Part shown: positions 56,198 to 64,000 of the stretch, piece after piece
Numbering within the stretch: position 1 is the first letter of the stretch
Layout of the letters: each line of letters starts with the position of its first letter
Source: Levilactobacillus huananensis
GTDB lineage: Bacteria > Bacillota > Bacilli > Lactobacillales > Lactobacillaceae
Length of the DNA stretch: 64,000 nt
Assembly (NCBI RefSeq): GCF_003946145.1
Contig: NZ_RHOC01000003.1
Location: 186,001 to 250,000, forward strand
Direction: 5' to 3'
Position numbers and translations under genes: made by a program
The notes under the pieces: model-generated
What the model saw: the letters and a program-made list of their open reading frames with translations, nothing else
Database searches by the model: none
What the model was told of the DNA's origin: nothing

Positions 56198-56938
56198 TTA
56201 CATGAGGATCTTGGATAAGAAGTCCTGAGCCCGTTCAGTTTGGGGATCACTGAAGAAGGATTCAGGGGTGTTGTTTTCTTGGATGAAGCCATCAGCCATG
56301 AACCAGACGCGGTCGGCCACGGACTTGGCAAAGCCCATTTCATGGGTAACCACGACCATCGTCATGCCTTGATTGGCAAGTTCCTTCATGACGTTGAGAA
56401 CTTCACCAACCATTTCAGGGTCTAAAGCCGATGTTGGTTCGTCAAAGAGCATGACCTTGGGGTCCATTGCTAATGCTCGGGCGATAGCCACTCGTTGGGC
56501 TTGTCCACCAGAGAGACTACCAGGGAAGGCGTCGGCATGATCATCTAAGTTAACCTGCTTGAGTAATTCGTGAGCGCGTTGTGTGGCAGCGGCATCATCG
56601 ACTGCCTTAACCTTCATTGGAGCGAGCTTGATATTTTCTAGGACGGTCATGTTGGGGAAGAGATTGAAGTTTTGGAAAACCATTCCCATTTGTTCACGCA
56701 GTTCGTTTACGCGCTTAGGGTCGAGGGTGGTGAGATTCTCACCATTGAAGTCAACTTCACCACTCGTTGGTGTTTCAAGGAGATTGAGGCAGCGTAAGAA
56801 GGTACTCTTCCCACCACCGGAAGGACCGATGACGACAATGACTTGGCCAGGGTTGACCTGTTCTGTAATATCTTTTAAGACGACGTTGTCGCCGAAGTTT
56901 TTAGCGAGGTTTTTAACCTCAATAATTGGTTTAGTCAT
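56198..56938 (-). CDS. glnQ: Amino-acid (glutamine-type) ABC transporter ATPase
   Basis: The 246-residue PAAT ATPase has Walker [10 protein letters not shown] near 36-44, [16 protein letters not shown] (Q-loop), [15 protein letters not shown] (signature), [14 protein letters not shown] (Walker B) and VVTHEMGFA (H-loop). The start is the ATG after GAAAGGAG; the frame is open 6 codons upstream. It overlaps the upstream receptor/permease gene by 8 bp, so the two form one operon. Glutamine or glutamate is the usual substrate of this type; specificity is inferred. Confidence 0.93.
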   Translation of the reverse strand: MTKPIIEVKNLAKNFGDNVVLKDITEQVNPGQVIVVIGPSGGGKSTFLRCLNLLETPTSGEVDFNGENLTTLDPKRVNELREQMGMVFQNFNLFPNMTVLENIKLAPMKVKAVDDAAATQRAHELLKQVNLDDHADAFPGSLSGGQAQRVAIARALAMDPKVMLFDEPTSALDPEMVGEVLNVMKELANQGMTMVVVTHEMGFAKSVADRVWFMADGFIQENNTPESFFSDPQTERAQDFLSKILM

Positions 56939-58406
56939 GTTGCATTCTCCTTTCAAAGAAGTTCAGGATCCGTGAGGCAGTGAAGGTCAGGATGAAGTAA
57001 AGCACCATGATGACCGCAATTGGGGCAACCCCACGGTAGGTATCGGACCGAACGATATTGCTTTGGAAAATCAGTTCGGAAACTCCGATGATGGAGACGA
57101 TTGAACTGTCCTTGATTAAGGTGATAAATTCATTACCTAAGGATGGCCAGATGTTCTTTAAGGCTTGAGGGAGAACCACGTAACGCATGGTGTAGCCCCG
57201 TGACATTCCCAGGCTTCGGGCAGCTTCGGTTTGGCCTTTATCCACGGAGTTGATCCCGCCACGAATGTATTCGGCCACGTAAGCGCCAGAGTTCAGGGAG
57301 ATGGCAATGATCCCTGACATGAGGGCGGGAAGGTTAACGACCAGTCCTAGACCGAAGTAGACAAACATGACTTGAACCATCATTGGCGTTCCACGAATGA
57401 ATTCGACGTAGGCCGTGGCTAACCACCGAAGACCAGTCATCAGTGGGCCACCTTGGGCCATCCGTGCGAGGGCTAAGAGGACCCCGAGGATGAAGCCGAA
57501 GAAAACGGAGCAGACCGTGATAATCAGGGTGTACTCAACCCCCTTAAGGAAGGCCTTCCAGTAGTGCAACATACTGGTATTAACCGTGTTGGTCTTTAAG
57601 TACTTCCCAGCTGCGGGAAGGTATTCTTTGTTGACGAGGTTCTGTTTCTTAATTTGGTCGACTGACTTGTTAGCGGCATTGACCAAGGAAGTAGAGCCCT
57701 TCTTGAAGGCAACGGAGGCACTCGTATCGGAGGCACTCAGGTCGAAGTCACTGGGAACTGAGGCCAATTCTTTATTATTGGACACATAGGCTTCGGCTGA
57801 AGGTTTCTCCATAGCAACACCTTGAAGTTTGTGACTTTGAAGACCTAAGATCAGATCGGAAACAGACGTCATCCCCTTAACGGTTGTATTGGTCGTTTGT
57901 TTTTTGGATTCGTTATACATCGTAGAACCGGTTTGGGCACCGATGGTCTTACCCTTGAAGGAATCTTTATTCTTGTAAATTCCCTTGTCGGCCTTGTTGA
58001 TCACAATGCTGTACCCACCTTGATAATAGGTATGGGTGAAGTCAACGTTCTTCTTTCTGGCGGGGGTAGGATTCATCCCTGAGATAACCATATCAACTTT
58101 TCCTGTTTGTAAGGCAACTAGCAGGGAGTCAAAAGACATTGACTTGACCTCTAACTTGACGCCGAGGTCCTTGGCAATTTTTTCCCCAACAGCCACGTCC
58201 ATACCAACGACCTTAGTTTTTCCGTGGACAGTTGCTTGAAATTCATAAGGGGGATAATCCGGGGAAGTCCCCATGATCAGGGTTCCCTTCTTTTGAACTT
58301 GTGCGAGTGAATTGTCGCTAGCGGCGTGTGCCGTAGTCCCCATCATCGTCGCTCCGGTAAAGAGAGTGATGACCAGGGTTAAAAATAGAACCCATTTTTT
58401 CTTCAT
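56931..58406 (-). CDS. Fused amino-acid-binding protein and permease (GlnPH type)
   Basis: The 491-residue protein has a signal peptide ending AHAA near residue 28, a substrate-binding domain (about 35-265; [37 protein letters not shown]), then a PAAT permease (about 285-491) with [14 protein letters not shown] and the EAA loop [24 protein letters not shown]. The binding domain is tethered to the channel outside the cell, as in GlnPQ of lactococci, which has two such domains where this has one. It is followed by glnQ. Confidence 0.93.
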   Translation of the reverse strand: MKKKWVLFLTLVITLFTGATMMGTTAHAASDNSLAQVQKKGTLIMGTSPDYPPYEFQATVHGKTKVVGMDVAVGEKIAKDLGVKLEVKSMSFDSLLVALQTGKVDMVISGMNPTPARKKNVDFTHTYYQGGYSIVINKADKGIYKNKDSFKGKTIGAQTGSTMYNESKKQTTNTTVKGMTSVSDLILGLQSHKLQGVAMEKPSAEAYVSNNKELASVPSDFDLSASDTSASVAFKKGSTSLVNAANKSVDQIKKQNLVNKEYLPAAGKYLKTNTVNTSMLHYWKAFLKGVEYTLIITVCSVFFGFILGVLLALARMAQGGPLMTGLRWLATAYVEFIRGTPMMVQVMFVYFGLGLVVNLPALMSGIIAISLNSGAYVAEYIRGGINSVDKGQTEAARSLGMSRGYTMRYVVLPQALKNIWPSLGNEFITLIKDSSIVSIIGVSELIFQSNIVRSDTYRGVAPIAVIMVLYFILTFTASRILNFFERRMQHD

Positions 58407-58440
58407 ATGTGTGTGCTCCTCTGTTTTGATGATGGTTTAG

Positions 58441-58469
58441 AGTATAGAATAGTTCGTGTATTTATACAA
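58441..58469 (-). promoter_or_regulatory. Promoter of the glutamine-type transporter operon
   Basis: On the minus strand: TTGTAT, a 17-nt spacer, and TATACT, about 35 bp before the start. The 277-bp gap to yebC (58407-58683) is AT-rich and holds no other clear feature. Confidence 0.7.
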
Positions 58470-58683
58470 GTTTTATTTTGATAAATTTGTTTTTATACAG
58501 TAAATATTCAAATAAACAACGTGATAATCCCTTTTATATAAGGAAGTCAGCTAAATAATATACATTTTTGATGAATAGCGTTTTTTCCAGTCTAAGCAAT
58601 TGAATGGTGGGGGTGTAAGTGCTAATATAAACAGTGTCTGTTTTATACGGATATCTATAAAATTTTAGAAAAGAGGAGTTACG

Positions 58684-59421
58684 ATGTCAGGACATTCTAA
58701 ATGGCATAACATCCAGGGCCGGAAAAATGCTCAGGATGCAAAGCGTGGAAAAATCTTCCAAAAAATCTCACGTGATTTGTACCAAGCTGCAAAAGCAGGT
58801 GGTCCTGATCCCGACGGTAACCCTCAACTTCGTTTGGAAATGGACAAGGCGCGGGCAGCTAACATGCCTAAGGAAAACATCAAGCGGGCTTTAGACAAGG
58901 CTTCTGGTCTTGGTGGCGCCAAGTTCGAAGAAATCACCTACGAAGGCTACGGTCCAGCCGGGACAGCGATCATGGTTGCTGCTTTGACGGATAACAAGAA
59001 CCGTACGGCTGCTGCTGTACGTTCTGCCTTCACACACCATGGTGGCTCACTTGGTGCGTCAGGTTCCGTTTCATACATGTTTGACCGAAAGGGTTACATT
59101 GTAATCCTGCGTGACGGTTTGGACACGGATGAAGATACGATGTTGATGGATGCACTCGATGCCGGGGCAGATGACTTACAGACCACGGACGACGAGTTTA
59201 AGATTTTCACGGATGCTGCTAGTGAAATTTCAGTTCGTGATGCATTACAAGCTAAGGGCTACAAGCTGGATACTTCTGAAGTTCGGATGTTCCCACAAAC
59301 GACTACTGAAGTTCCAGAAGCTAAGGTTACGCAATACCAAGGCCTCATTGATGAACTTAACGATAATGATGACGTCTCTGACGTTTATGAAGCTGCTGTT
59401 TTGCCCGAAGGGGTCGAATAG
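58684..59421 (+). CDS. yebC: YebC/PmpR-family protein
   Basis: The 245-residue protein has the typical start [22 protein letters not shown], then [37 protein letters not shown] and FHH-like FTHHGGSLG. The family was long called a transcription regulator; newer work links YebC/TACO1 to translation of proline-rich stretches. The ATG follows AGAGGAG. It directly precedes the comG operon, a common lactobacillus arrangement. Confidence 0.95.
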   Translation: MSGHSKWHNIQGRKNAQDAKRGKIFQKISRDLYQAAKAGGPDPDGNPQLRLEMDKARAANMPKENIKRALDKASGLGGAKFEEITYEGYGPAGTAIMVAALTDNKNRTAAAVRSAFTHHGGSLGASGSVSYMFDRKGYIVILRDGLDTDEDTMLMDALDAGADDLQTTDDEFKIFTDAASEISVRDALQAKGYKLDTSEVRMFPQTTTEVPEAKVTQYQGLIDELNDNDDVSDVYEAAVLPEGVE

Positions 59422-59430
59422 AGAAGCTTT

Positions 59431-59467
59431 TGAGAGAATTCCAATTTGGAGTTCTCTCTTTTTTTTG
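59431..59467 (+). terminator. Terminator after yebC
   Basis: GAGAGAATTCC / GGAGTTCTCTC stem with T8. Confidence 0.9.
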
Positions 59468-59470
59468 CCT

Positions 59471-59485
59471 TTTTTTACACGAATT
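59471..59485 (+). promoter_or_regulatory. Possible competence sigma-factor (ComX/SigH) promoter of comG
   Basis: A T-run followed by ACACGAATT, about 45 bp before comGA, resembles the T-tract plus CGAAT box of late competence genes. No convincing sigma-A promoter is present in the short gap. Confidence 0.35.
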
Positions 59486-59530
59486 TGGGTTATTTAACGG
59501 AATTAGCCTTAAAGAGGGGAGCGGTAGTGG

Positions 59531-60499
59531 ATGATTTCAGAATTAGTAACAGCGGTCATCGAGGCGGCACAGGTGATTCGAGCCAGCGATATTTATATTT
59601 TGCCTCGGAATGCGGGTTATCAAATTTATCTGCGAAATTTTCAGAAACGGTGTCTGTGGCGAGAGATTTCACTGACAACGGGGGAGCAACTGTTGACGTA
59701 CCTAAAATTTCATGCCGATATGGTTGTGAGTGAACATCGACGTCCGCAGGTTGGGTCCTTGGCTTGGAAGACCGCTGAAATACCAATTGATTTGCGATTA
59801 TCCACAGTAGGCGATTTTTCCGGGCGGGAATCTTTGGTTGTGCGGCTCATCTATCCTTACGATACGCTACAAGCAACCTACTTAATGACCGGTCAGTCTC
59901 AACAGCTCAGTGCGCTTTGCCGTCAACGCGGCTTAATATTGTTTGCTGGACCAACGGGGTCAGGTAAGACGACTGCGATGTATGCCATGGCGACGCAACT
60001 GGCGGGTGACCCTGTGGTTCTGAGTATCGAGGATCCCATTGAGATTCGGGAATCGCAGTTTATTCAATTGCAAGTGAACGCGGCGGCTGGAATGACTTAT
60101 GAGGCTTTAATTAAGGTTGGCCTTCGTCATCGACCGGATATCTTCATTATTGGTGAAATTCGAGATGCACTGACAGCTCAGGCGGCGATTAGAGCTAGCT
60201 TAAGTGGCCATCTAGTGCTCAGTACCGTTCATGCTAAAAGCGCGTTGGGGACGGTTACGCGGCTTCGAGAACTGGGAATAGCCGATGCTAACTTACGGCA
60301 AGCCCTGACGGCAGCTTGTTATCAACGGCTGATTCCACGACAACATCGGGAACCAGCCGTCCTATTCGATATTGTTTCAGGGACCGATCTCTATAGAAAA
60401 TCTAGCCGAATGACAGAAAGGTGGTATCAAGATCTTGAAAAAGCACAACGCACCGGGGCGATCACTTCGGAAGTTGCTCAAAGTTTCCGCGAGGGTTAG
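59531..60499 (+). CDS. comGA: Competence pseudopilus ATPase ComGA
   Basis: Cytosolic PilB/GspE-type ATPase that powers assembly of the DNA-uptake pseudopilus. The 322 residues include Walker A GPTGSGKTT near 139-147, the Asp box SIEDPIE, Walker B FIIGEIRD near 206, and the His box LSTVHAKSALG. The ATG follows GAGGGGA. comGB starts 65 bp before its end. Confidence 0.95.
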   Translation: MISELVTAVIEAAQVIRASDIYILPRNAGYQIYLRNFQKRCLWREISLTTGEQLLTYLKFHADMVVSEHRRPQVGSLAWKTAEIPIDLRLSTVGDFSGRESLVVRLIYPYDTLQATYLMTGQSQQLSALCRQRGLILFAGPTGSGKTTAMYAMATQLAGDPVVLSIEDPIEIRESQFIQLQVNAAAGMTYEALIKVGLRHRPDIFIIGEIRDALTAQAAIRASLSGHLVLSTVHAKSALGTVTRLRELGIADANLRQALTAACYQRLIPRQHREPAVLFDIVSGTDLYRKSSRMTERWYQDLEKAQRTGAITSEVAQSFREG

Positions 60500-61490
60500 A
60501 TGGTCTCTGGCCAGTCAAGCCGCCTTTTGTCAGTTGCTAGCTGACCAATTGGCCAGTGGCTTTTCTTTGAAGCAAGCTGTGGCTTTCATACGACTTGCTG
60601 ATCCCACATTACCGGCAGTGATTAGAAAGATTGAACGCCAACTCGCTAGTGGGCAGCCCTTCGTTCCCTTATTAGAACCATATTTACAGCCCAATGTCTA
60701 TTTTCAACTTTGGACGATGACCGCGTACGGTGAGTTGGGCGCCGGCCTCCAGCATGCTGCAGAGATGTTACGTTTAATGGCGACACAACGAAAACGACTG
60801 TATCAATTGCTGGTGTATCCCGCTGGATTGTTAGTGAGCATGTTGGGATTGTTTCTAGCTCTTCAGATTGGCATCTTGCCTCAAATTCGAATGGGGATGG
60901 GAGCAACTGAAACGGTGGGCTTCCCTTGGACCAAGTATTTAACATTTGGTGGCGGTCTGGCGACTCTGGGCAGCGGTGTGATTGGGTACTCCTGGTGGCG
61001 GCAAAAAACAAGTCTCCAACGCGCTACCGGCTATCTTCATTGGCCGGTCCTGGGCCGGTTGTTTCGGGCGTACTATGCCTACTATTTAGCAGCGACCTTA
61101 GGGCAACTTGTCCAGAGCGGCTTAAGTGTTCAGCAGATGTTGACTGTGTTGCGGCGATTGCCAGAGGAGTCGTTGCTGGCACAGTTGGCAACGGAATTAG
61201 GCCGACAACTCACACTGGGGCAGGTGCCAACGAGCTGGCTTCGAAAACAGGCGTATATTGCCCCACAATTGGTGATTCTCTTACAGAAGGGGAGTACGTC
61301 ACCACAACTAGCTAGAGAACTCCAGGCCTTTGGCGTGATACAGTATCGTGAACTTACACGTCGATGGGAGAGTGCCTTGGCAATCGTTCAACCTGTATTA
61401 TTGGGTGTGGTGGCTTTAATGATTGTGGGGGCGTATCTGAGCCTGTTGCTGCCCATGTATGCCAGCCTGCAAGGGGTGACACATGGCTAG
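60435..61490 (+). CDS. comGB: Competence pseudopilus membrane protein ComGB
   Basis: Polytopic platform protein (T2SS F family, 351 residues). Two homologous halves carry FCQLLADQLASGFSLKQAV and YLAATLGQLVQSGLSVQQML, each followed by membrane helices (LLVYPAGLLVSMLGLFLALQIG, VQPVLLGVVALMIVGAYLSLLLPMY). The start is a TTG inside comGA, with GAAAGGTGG about 10 nt before it. A later start would cut into the conserved part only slightly, so the exact start is uncertain. Confidence 0.92.
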   Translation: MKKHNAPGRSLRKLLKVSARVRWSLASQAAFCQLLADQLASGFSLKQAVAFIRLADPTLPAVIRKIERQLASGQPFVPLLEPYLQPNVYFQLWTMTAYGELGAGLQHAAEMLRLMATQRKRLYQLLVYPAGLLVSMLGLFLALQIGILPQIRMGMGATETVGFPWTKYLTFGGGLATLGSGVIGYSWWRQKTSLQRATGYLHWPVLGRLFRAYYAYYLAATLGQLVQSGLSVQQMLTVLRRLPEESLLAQLATELGRQLTLGQVPTSWLRKQAYIAPQLVILLQKGSTSPQLARELQAFGVIQYRELTRRWESALAIVQPVLLGVVALMIVGAYLSLLLPMYASLQGVTHG

Positions 61491-61788
61491 ACGACACGGA
61501 TTTACATTAGTGGAAATGACGATTGTCCTCTTCATTATCTCGTTATTGGTGCTGATCATTTTACCTAATTTGAGTGGGCAGCGGCACCGTGCACAAGGTA
61601 TTCACCGTGGGGCCATGACGACCGTCGTGCAAGGTCAGGTCACGGCCTACTTGGATGATCATCAAACGGCGACGAGTGTCGATTACGCGACATTAGAAAA
61701 ATCGGGATATTTAACGTCTCAACAGGTTTCTGAGGCGAAACGAGAAGGCATCGCGATTGTGACAGACCATGCCAAGACGACGGGATAG
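61483..61788 (+). CDS. comGC: Major pseudopilin ComGC
   Basis: The 101-residue prepilin has the cleavage motif RRHG^FTLVEMTIVL (cut after Gly6) and a hydrophobic helix FIISLLVLIILPNL. The conserved Glu+5 is present. It overlaps comGB by 8 bp and comGD by 20 bp. After processing by a ComC-type peptidase (not in this window) it would form the pilus fibre. Confidence 0.94.
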   Translation: MARRHGFTLVEMTIVLFIISLLVLIILPNLSGQRHRAQGIHRGAMTTVVQGQVTAYLDDHQTATSVDYATLEKSGYLTSQQVSEAKREGIAIVTDHAKTTG

Positions 61789-62227
61789 ACGGCAAGGCTT
61801 CACCATCTATGAGTCGTTGCTAGTATTAGTCATTGTTGCGGGACTAACCACCTTGGTTGGTTTTCAGGTCAGTCACCAACGCCAGATTACAGCGGAACGG
61901 GCCTTCTGGCCGGTCTGGCAACAGGCCTGGACAGCTGGACGCCAGTGGGCCTTGGCCCATCGAACGATAGTGGACGTCCATATCGATCCCAATAATGGCC
62001 AGACGACCTTTCGTGATGGCGTGACTCACCGTCAATTGCGCATTGTCAAGGCACCGCCAGGACTCCGACTATTACCACCAGCAGCTGATTTGGAGATTCG
62101 ACGCAATGGTGTAAGTACGGCCCAAACATTGTGGTGGCATAGCCGCCCGAGCGATAATTACTGGCAACAAACGTTTCAGATTGGAGGAGCATTAATTTAT
62201 GTGGAAGCAACGACTAAAGCCCCGTGA
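61769..62227 (+). CDS. comGD: Minor pseudopilin ComGD
   Basis: The 152-residue prepilin-like protein has RRQG^FTIYESLLVLVIVAGLTTLVGF, with the cleavage site near residue 10 and Glu at +5. The C-terminal part is soluble. It overlaps both comGC and comGE. Confidence 0.9.
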   Translation: MPRRRDRRQGFTIYESLLVLVIVAGLTTLVGFQVSHQRQITAERAFWPVWQQAWTAGRQWALAHRTIVDVHIDPNNGQTTFRDGVTHRQLRIVKAPPGLRLLPPAADLEIRRNGVSTAQTLWWHSRPSDNYWQQTFQIGGALIYVEATTKAP

Positions 62228-62399
62228 GGGCTGGCTCTTACCGGATGCTCTGTTGGCACTGAGTATTGTCGCACTAACGGTCATTTTAGCGCAGCAGATG
62301 GTCTTGACGACCCAACGACTCGAGCGCGTTCGTGAGCGTGAGTTGCGACTTGCTCGAGTGGCCCATGATCGCGCACTTGCGGCTAGCTTACAAAGGTGA
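62199..62399 (+). CDS. comGE: Minor pseudopilin, ComGE-like
   Basis: The short 66-residue protein has a variant prepilin start (REG^WLLPDALLALSIVALTVIL). Trp-Leu-Leu-Pro replaces the usual Phe-Thr-Leu-Val, and Asp takes the place of Glu+5. Its position between comGD and comGF supports the name. It overlaps comGD by 29 bp and comGF by one base. Confidence 0.75.
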   Translation: MWKQRLKPREGWLLPDALLALSIVALTVILAQQMVLTTQRLERVRERELRLARVAHDRALAASLQR

Positions 62400-62833
62400 T
62401 GCAAAAAAGACAGGGATTCACTCTCGTGGAGGGATTGTTGGCGTTGATCGTGGCGTCTGGAATATTCGTGTTGGCTATTGGGACTGCACGGGGAGTCATG
62501 CGACCTTTACGACACGACCCGGTAGCCTGGTATCAAGTCATTCAAATTCTGGAACAACCGGGAAGGTACCGTGTCATAAGGGTTCACCGACACAGCTTGG
62601 ATCTAACAGATGCTAGGGCCACCAATCATGCCCTTAGTCTCGGTGTCAATCGCAAGGGAGTCTTACGTTTAACGAATGATAAGGGACAGGGGTATTACCC
62701 TTTGTTGAGACAGGTCACGGAGATGAATTGGGTCGAAACGAAAATGACGGGGATTGTTCGGCTTTACCTAAAACAGGAGGGATTACCTTGGCAAACAACA
62801 TTGGTCGATTTGCGCGGCGACAAGGTTTCTTAA
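62399..62833 (+). CDS. comGF: Minor pseudopilin ComGF
   Basis: The 144-residue prepilin has KRQG^FTLVEGLLALIVASGIFVLAIG. The C-terminal half has RQVTEMNWVETKMTG and ends shortly after LRGDKVS. ATG (62399) follows the TGATG overlap with comGE; a GTG one codon earlier is also possible. The length is usual for ComGF. Confidence 0.88.
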   Translation: MQKRQGFTLVEGLLALIVASGIFVLAIGTARGVMRPLRHDPVAWYQVIQILEQPGRYRVIRVHRHSLDLTDARATNHALSLGVNRKGVLRLTNDKGQGYYPLLRQVTEMNWVETKMTGIVRLYLKQEGLPWQTTLVDLRGDKVS

Positions 62834-63030
62834 CGCTTTGGGCCCTGTTCTTTTTAACAATGGTCAGTCTCTTCATTGGCTTGTTGAGCGCGGCTCAAGC
62901 GGCTAGACGGGAGACGACCAATGAGTTGATTCGCAGTACACGGCAGTCGACGCGACAGCTCGAACGGGGGAGACAGCGCGATGTGAAGCACGGTCGTTCG
63001 CCGAAGCAACGGCAAAGATTGCTTGAATAA
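62788..63030 (+). CDS. ComGG-like small membrane protein
   Basis: The 80-residue protein begins at a TTG 7 nt after AGGAGG, inside comGF in another frame. It has RRQGFLTLWALFFLTMVSLFIGLL, a prepilin-like hydrophobic helix without a clear Gly-Phe-Thr cleavage pattern, then a very basic tail (Arg/Lys/Gln). The seventh position in the comG operon suggests ComGG; sequence similarity is weak. Confidence 0.65.
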   Translation: MANNIGRFARRQGFLTLWALFFLTMVSLFIGLLSAAQAARRETTNELIRSTRQSTRQLERGRQRDVKHGRSPKQRQRLLE

Positions 63031-63098
63031 CTTTGGGAAAATCGGTAGTATAGATAGCAGAAACAATGTATTTCGCAAATTTTCCAAGGAGGCGAAGC

Positions 63099-64000
63099 GT
63101 GCTGTCACAAGAACAGACTGAAGCGCTCTTCAAAGTTTTGGATGAATCGACAACGATTCTTCAGACAGCGCTAAAAACATCCTATTTAGATGCGTTCATT
63201 GAAACGGGAGATAATCTATTAAATGGTCGGGTTCAGGTTGAAGATGGCCAACCCGACGAACAGACAGCCGCCAAATTAACGACGCTGTATCAAGGTGCCG
63301 ATTGGCAAAAGATGACGGCAGAGACGGTCCGACGGGCAGTTCAATTAGCGATGCTAAAGGCTATTCGTGTCGACGACATCCAAGCTAATCATCAACTGAC
63401 ACCGGATACCATCGCCTATATCATGGGGTATCTGGTAACCCGCCTCGAAAAGGGCAAGCAACATTTGTCAGTTTTGGATTTGACCGTGGGAACGGGGAAT
63501 CTATTGACGGCGGTCTTGTCGCAACTTAAGGAAGTCGTTGCCGGGGATATCTCGGCCTATGGTGTCGACAATGACGATACCATGCTGGCGATTGCGCAAA
63601 CTTCAAGTGATTTGCAACAATTACCGGTGGAACTTATTCACCAAGATGCCTTGGAACGATTATTAGTTCCAGCTAGCGACTTGATTGTGGCCGATCTTCC
63701 AATTGGTTACTATCCAATTGATGATAACGCGGCTAATTTCGAGACCCATGCCAAATCGGGACATTCATTTGTTCATCATCTCCTGTTAGAGCAGGCAGTG
63801 AATCAATTGAACCCAGGCGGCATCGGGGTCTTCTTGGTGCCAACCCAGCTATTCCAAACTGATGAAGCCAAGGGGTTGTTGAAGTGGGCCGCACAGAATG
63901 CCTACTTGCAAGGGCTCTTAAACTTGCCAAGTGAACTGTTCATGAATGCTAACGCCCAAAAGGCCATTTTGATCTTGCAGAAGCCAGGTGCAGGCGCTAA
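63099..64000 (+). CDS. YtxK-like class I SAM-dependent methyltransferase, partial
   Basis: The frame is open from GTG (after AAGGAGG, spacing 5) to the window end, about 300 codons, with no stop. It shows the SAM motif VLDLTVGTGNLL (near 130), GVDNDDTML, and ADLPIGYYP in place of the NPP catalytic motif of N6-adenine methylases, then LNPGGIGVFLVPTQLF and LPSELF. The family (ytxK) is normally just downstream of comG and upstream of ackA. The target is unknown. The C-terminus lies outside the window. Confidence 0.88.
   Translation, partial: MLSQEQTEALFKVLDESTTILQTALKTSYLDAFIETGDNLLNGRVQVEDGQPDEQTAAKLTTLYQGADWQKMTAETVRRAVQLAMLKAIRVDDIQANHQLTPDTIAYIMGYLVTRLEKGKQHLSVLDLTVGTGNLLTAVLSQLKEVVAGDISAYGVDNDDTMLAIAQTSSDLQQLPVELIHQDALERLLVPASDLIVADLPIGYYPIDDNAANFETHAKSGHSFVHHLLLEQAVNQLNPGGIGVFLVPTQLFQTDEAKGLLKWAAQNAYLQGLLNLPSELFMNANAQKAILILQKPGAGA

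Overview
This 64 kb window is chromosomal core sequence from a low-to-mid-GC Gram-positive of the family Lactobacillaceae. The evidence is the gene order (valS-folC-radC-mreBCD-minCD; M16 pair-rodZ-pgsA-cinA-recA-rny-ymdB-mutSL-ruvAB; alaS-ireB-ruvX-zapA-cvpA-mutS2-trxA; divergent pepQ/ccpA; comG operon), three T-box leaders, a KxYKxGKxW signal on an LPxTG-type surface protein, and many GTG/TTG starts behind strong GGAGG sites. The species cannot be named from sequence reading alone. No rRNA, tRNA, prophage, insertion sequence or CRISPR array was seen.

Layout. 1-2.3 kb: the tail of a probable thiI, a D-2-hydroxyacid dehydrogenase, and a decayed spot where a 5'-truncated TetR gene abuts a 5'-truncated, frameshifted TSUP permease. 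2.3-8.2 kb: tpx, T-box-controlled valS, folC, radC. 8.2-12.3 kb: mreBCD and minCD (cell shape and division site). 12.3-14.9 kb: a polar amino-acid ABC transporter behind a T-box whose 3' half appears to be duplicated. 15-24.7 kb: the M16 pair, rodZ, pgsA, cinA, SOS-controlled recA, RNase Y and ymdB. 24.7-33 kb: mutS, mutL, ruvAB, yajC and dinB. LexA-type boxes precede recA, ruvA and dinB, so much of the repair block looks like one damage regulon. 33-43.5 kb: a DHH phosphoesterase, a DEAD-box helicase, a possible structured RNA, T-box alaS, ireB-ruvX-DUF1292, zapA-cvpA, mutS2 and trxA. 43.5-51 kb: yslB, murI-rdgB-ysnB-cbpB, mscS, a ytxG/ytxH-like pair, pepQ and ccpA with a perfect cre between the last two. 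51-58.5 kb is the most accessory-looking part: an unrecognised membrane protein, a 1270-residue leucine-rich-repeat surface protein with a 45-bp repeat array, and a glutamine-type ABC transporter with binding protein and permease fused. 58.6-64 kb: yebC, the full comG pseudopilus operon and the start of a ytxK-like methyltransferase.

Most of the window is ordinary housekeeping. The points most worth a second look are the partly duplicated T-box (12.35-12.72 kb), the hairpin-rich candidate RNA upstream of alaS (35.40-35.54 kb), the double gene remnant at 1.36-2.17 kb, the repeat-bearing surface protein with its long leader, and several short perfect palindromes with 3-nt centres placed at promoters.
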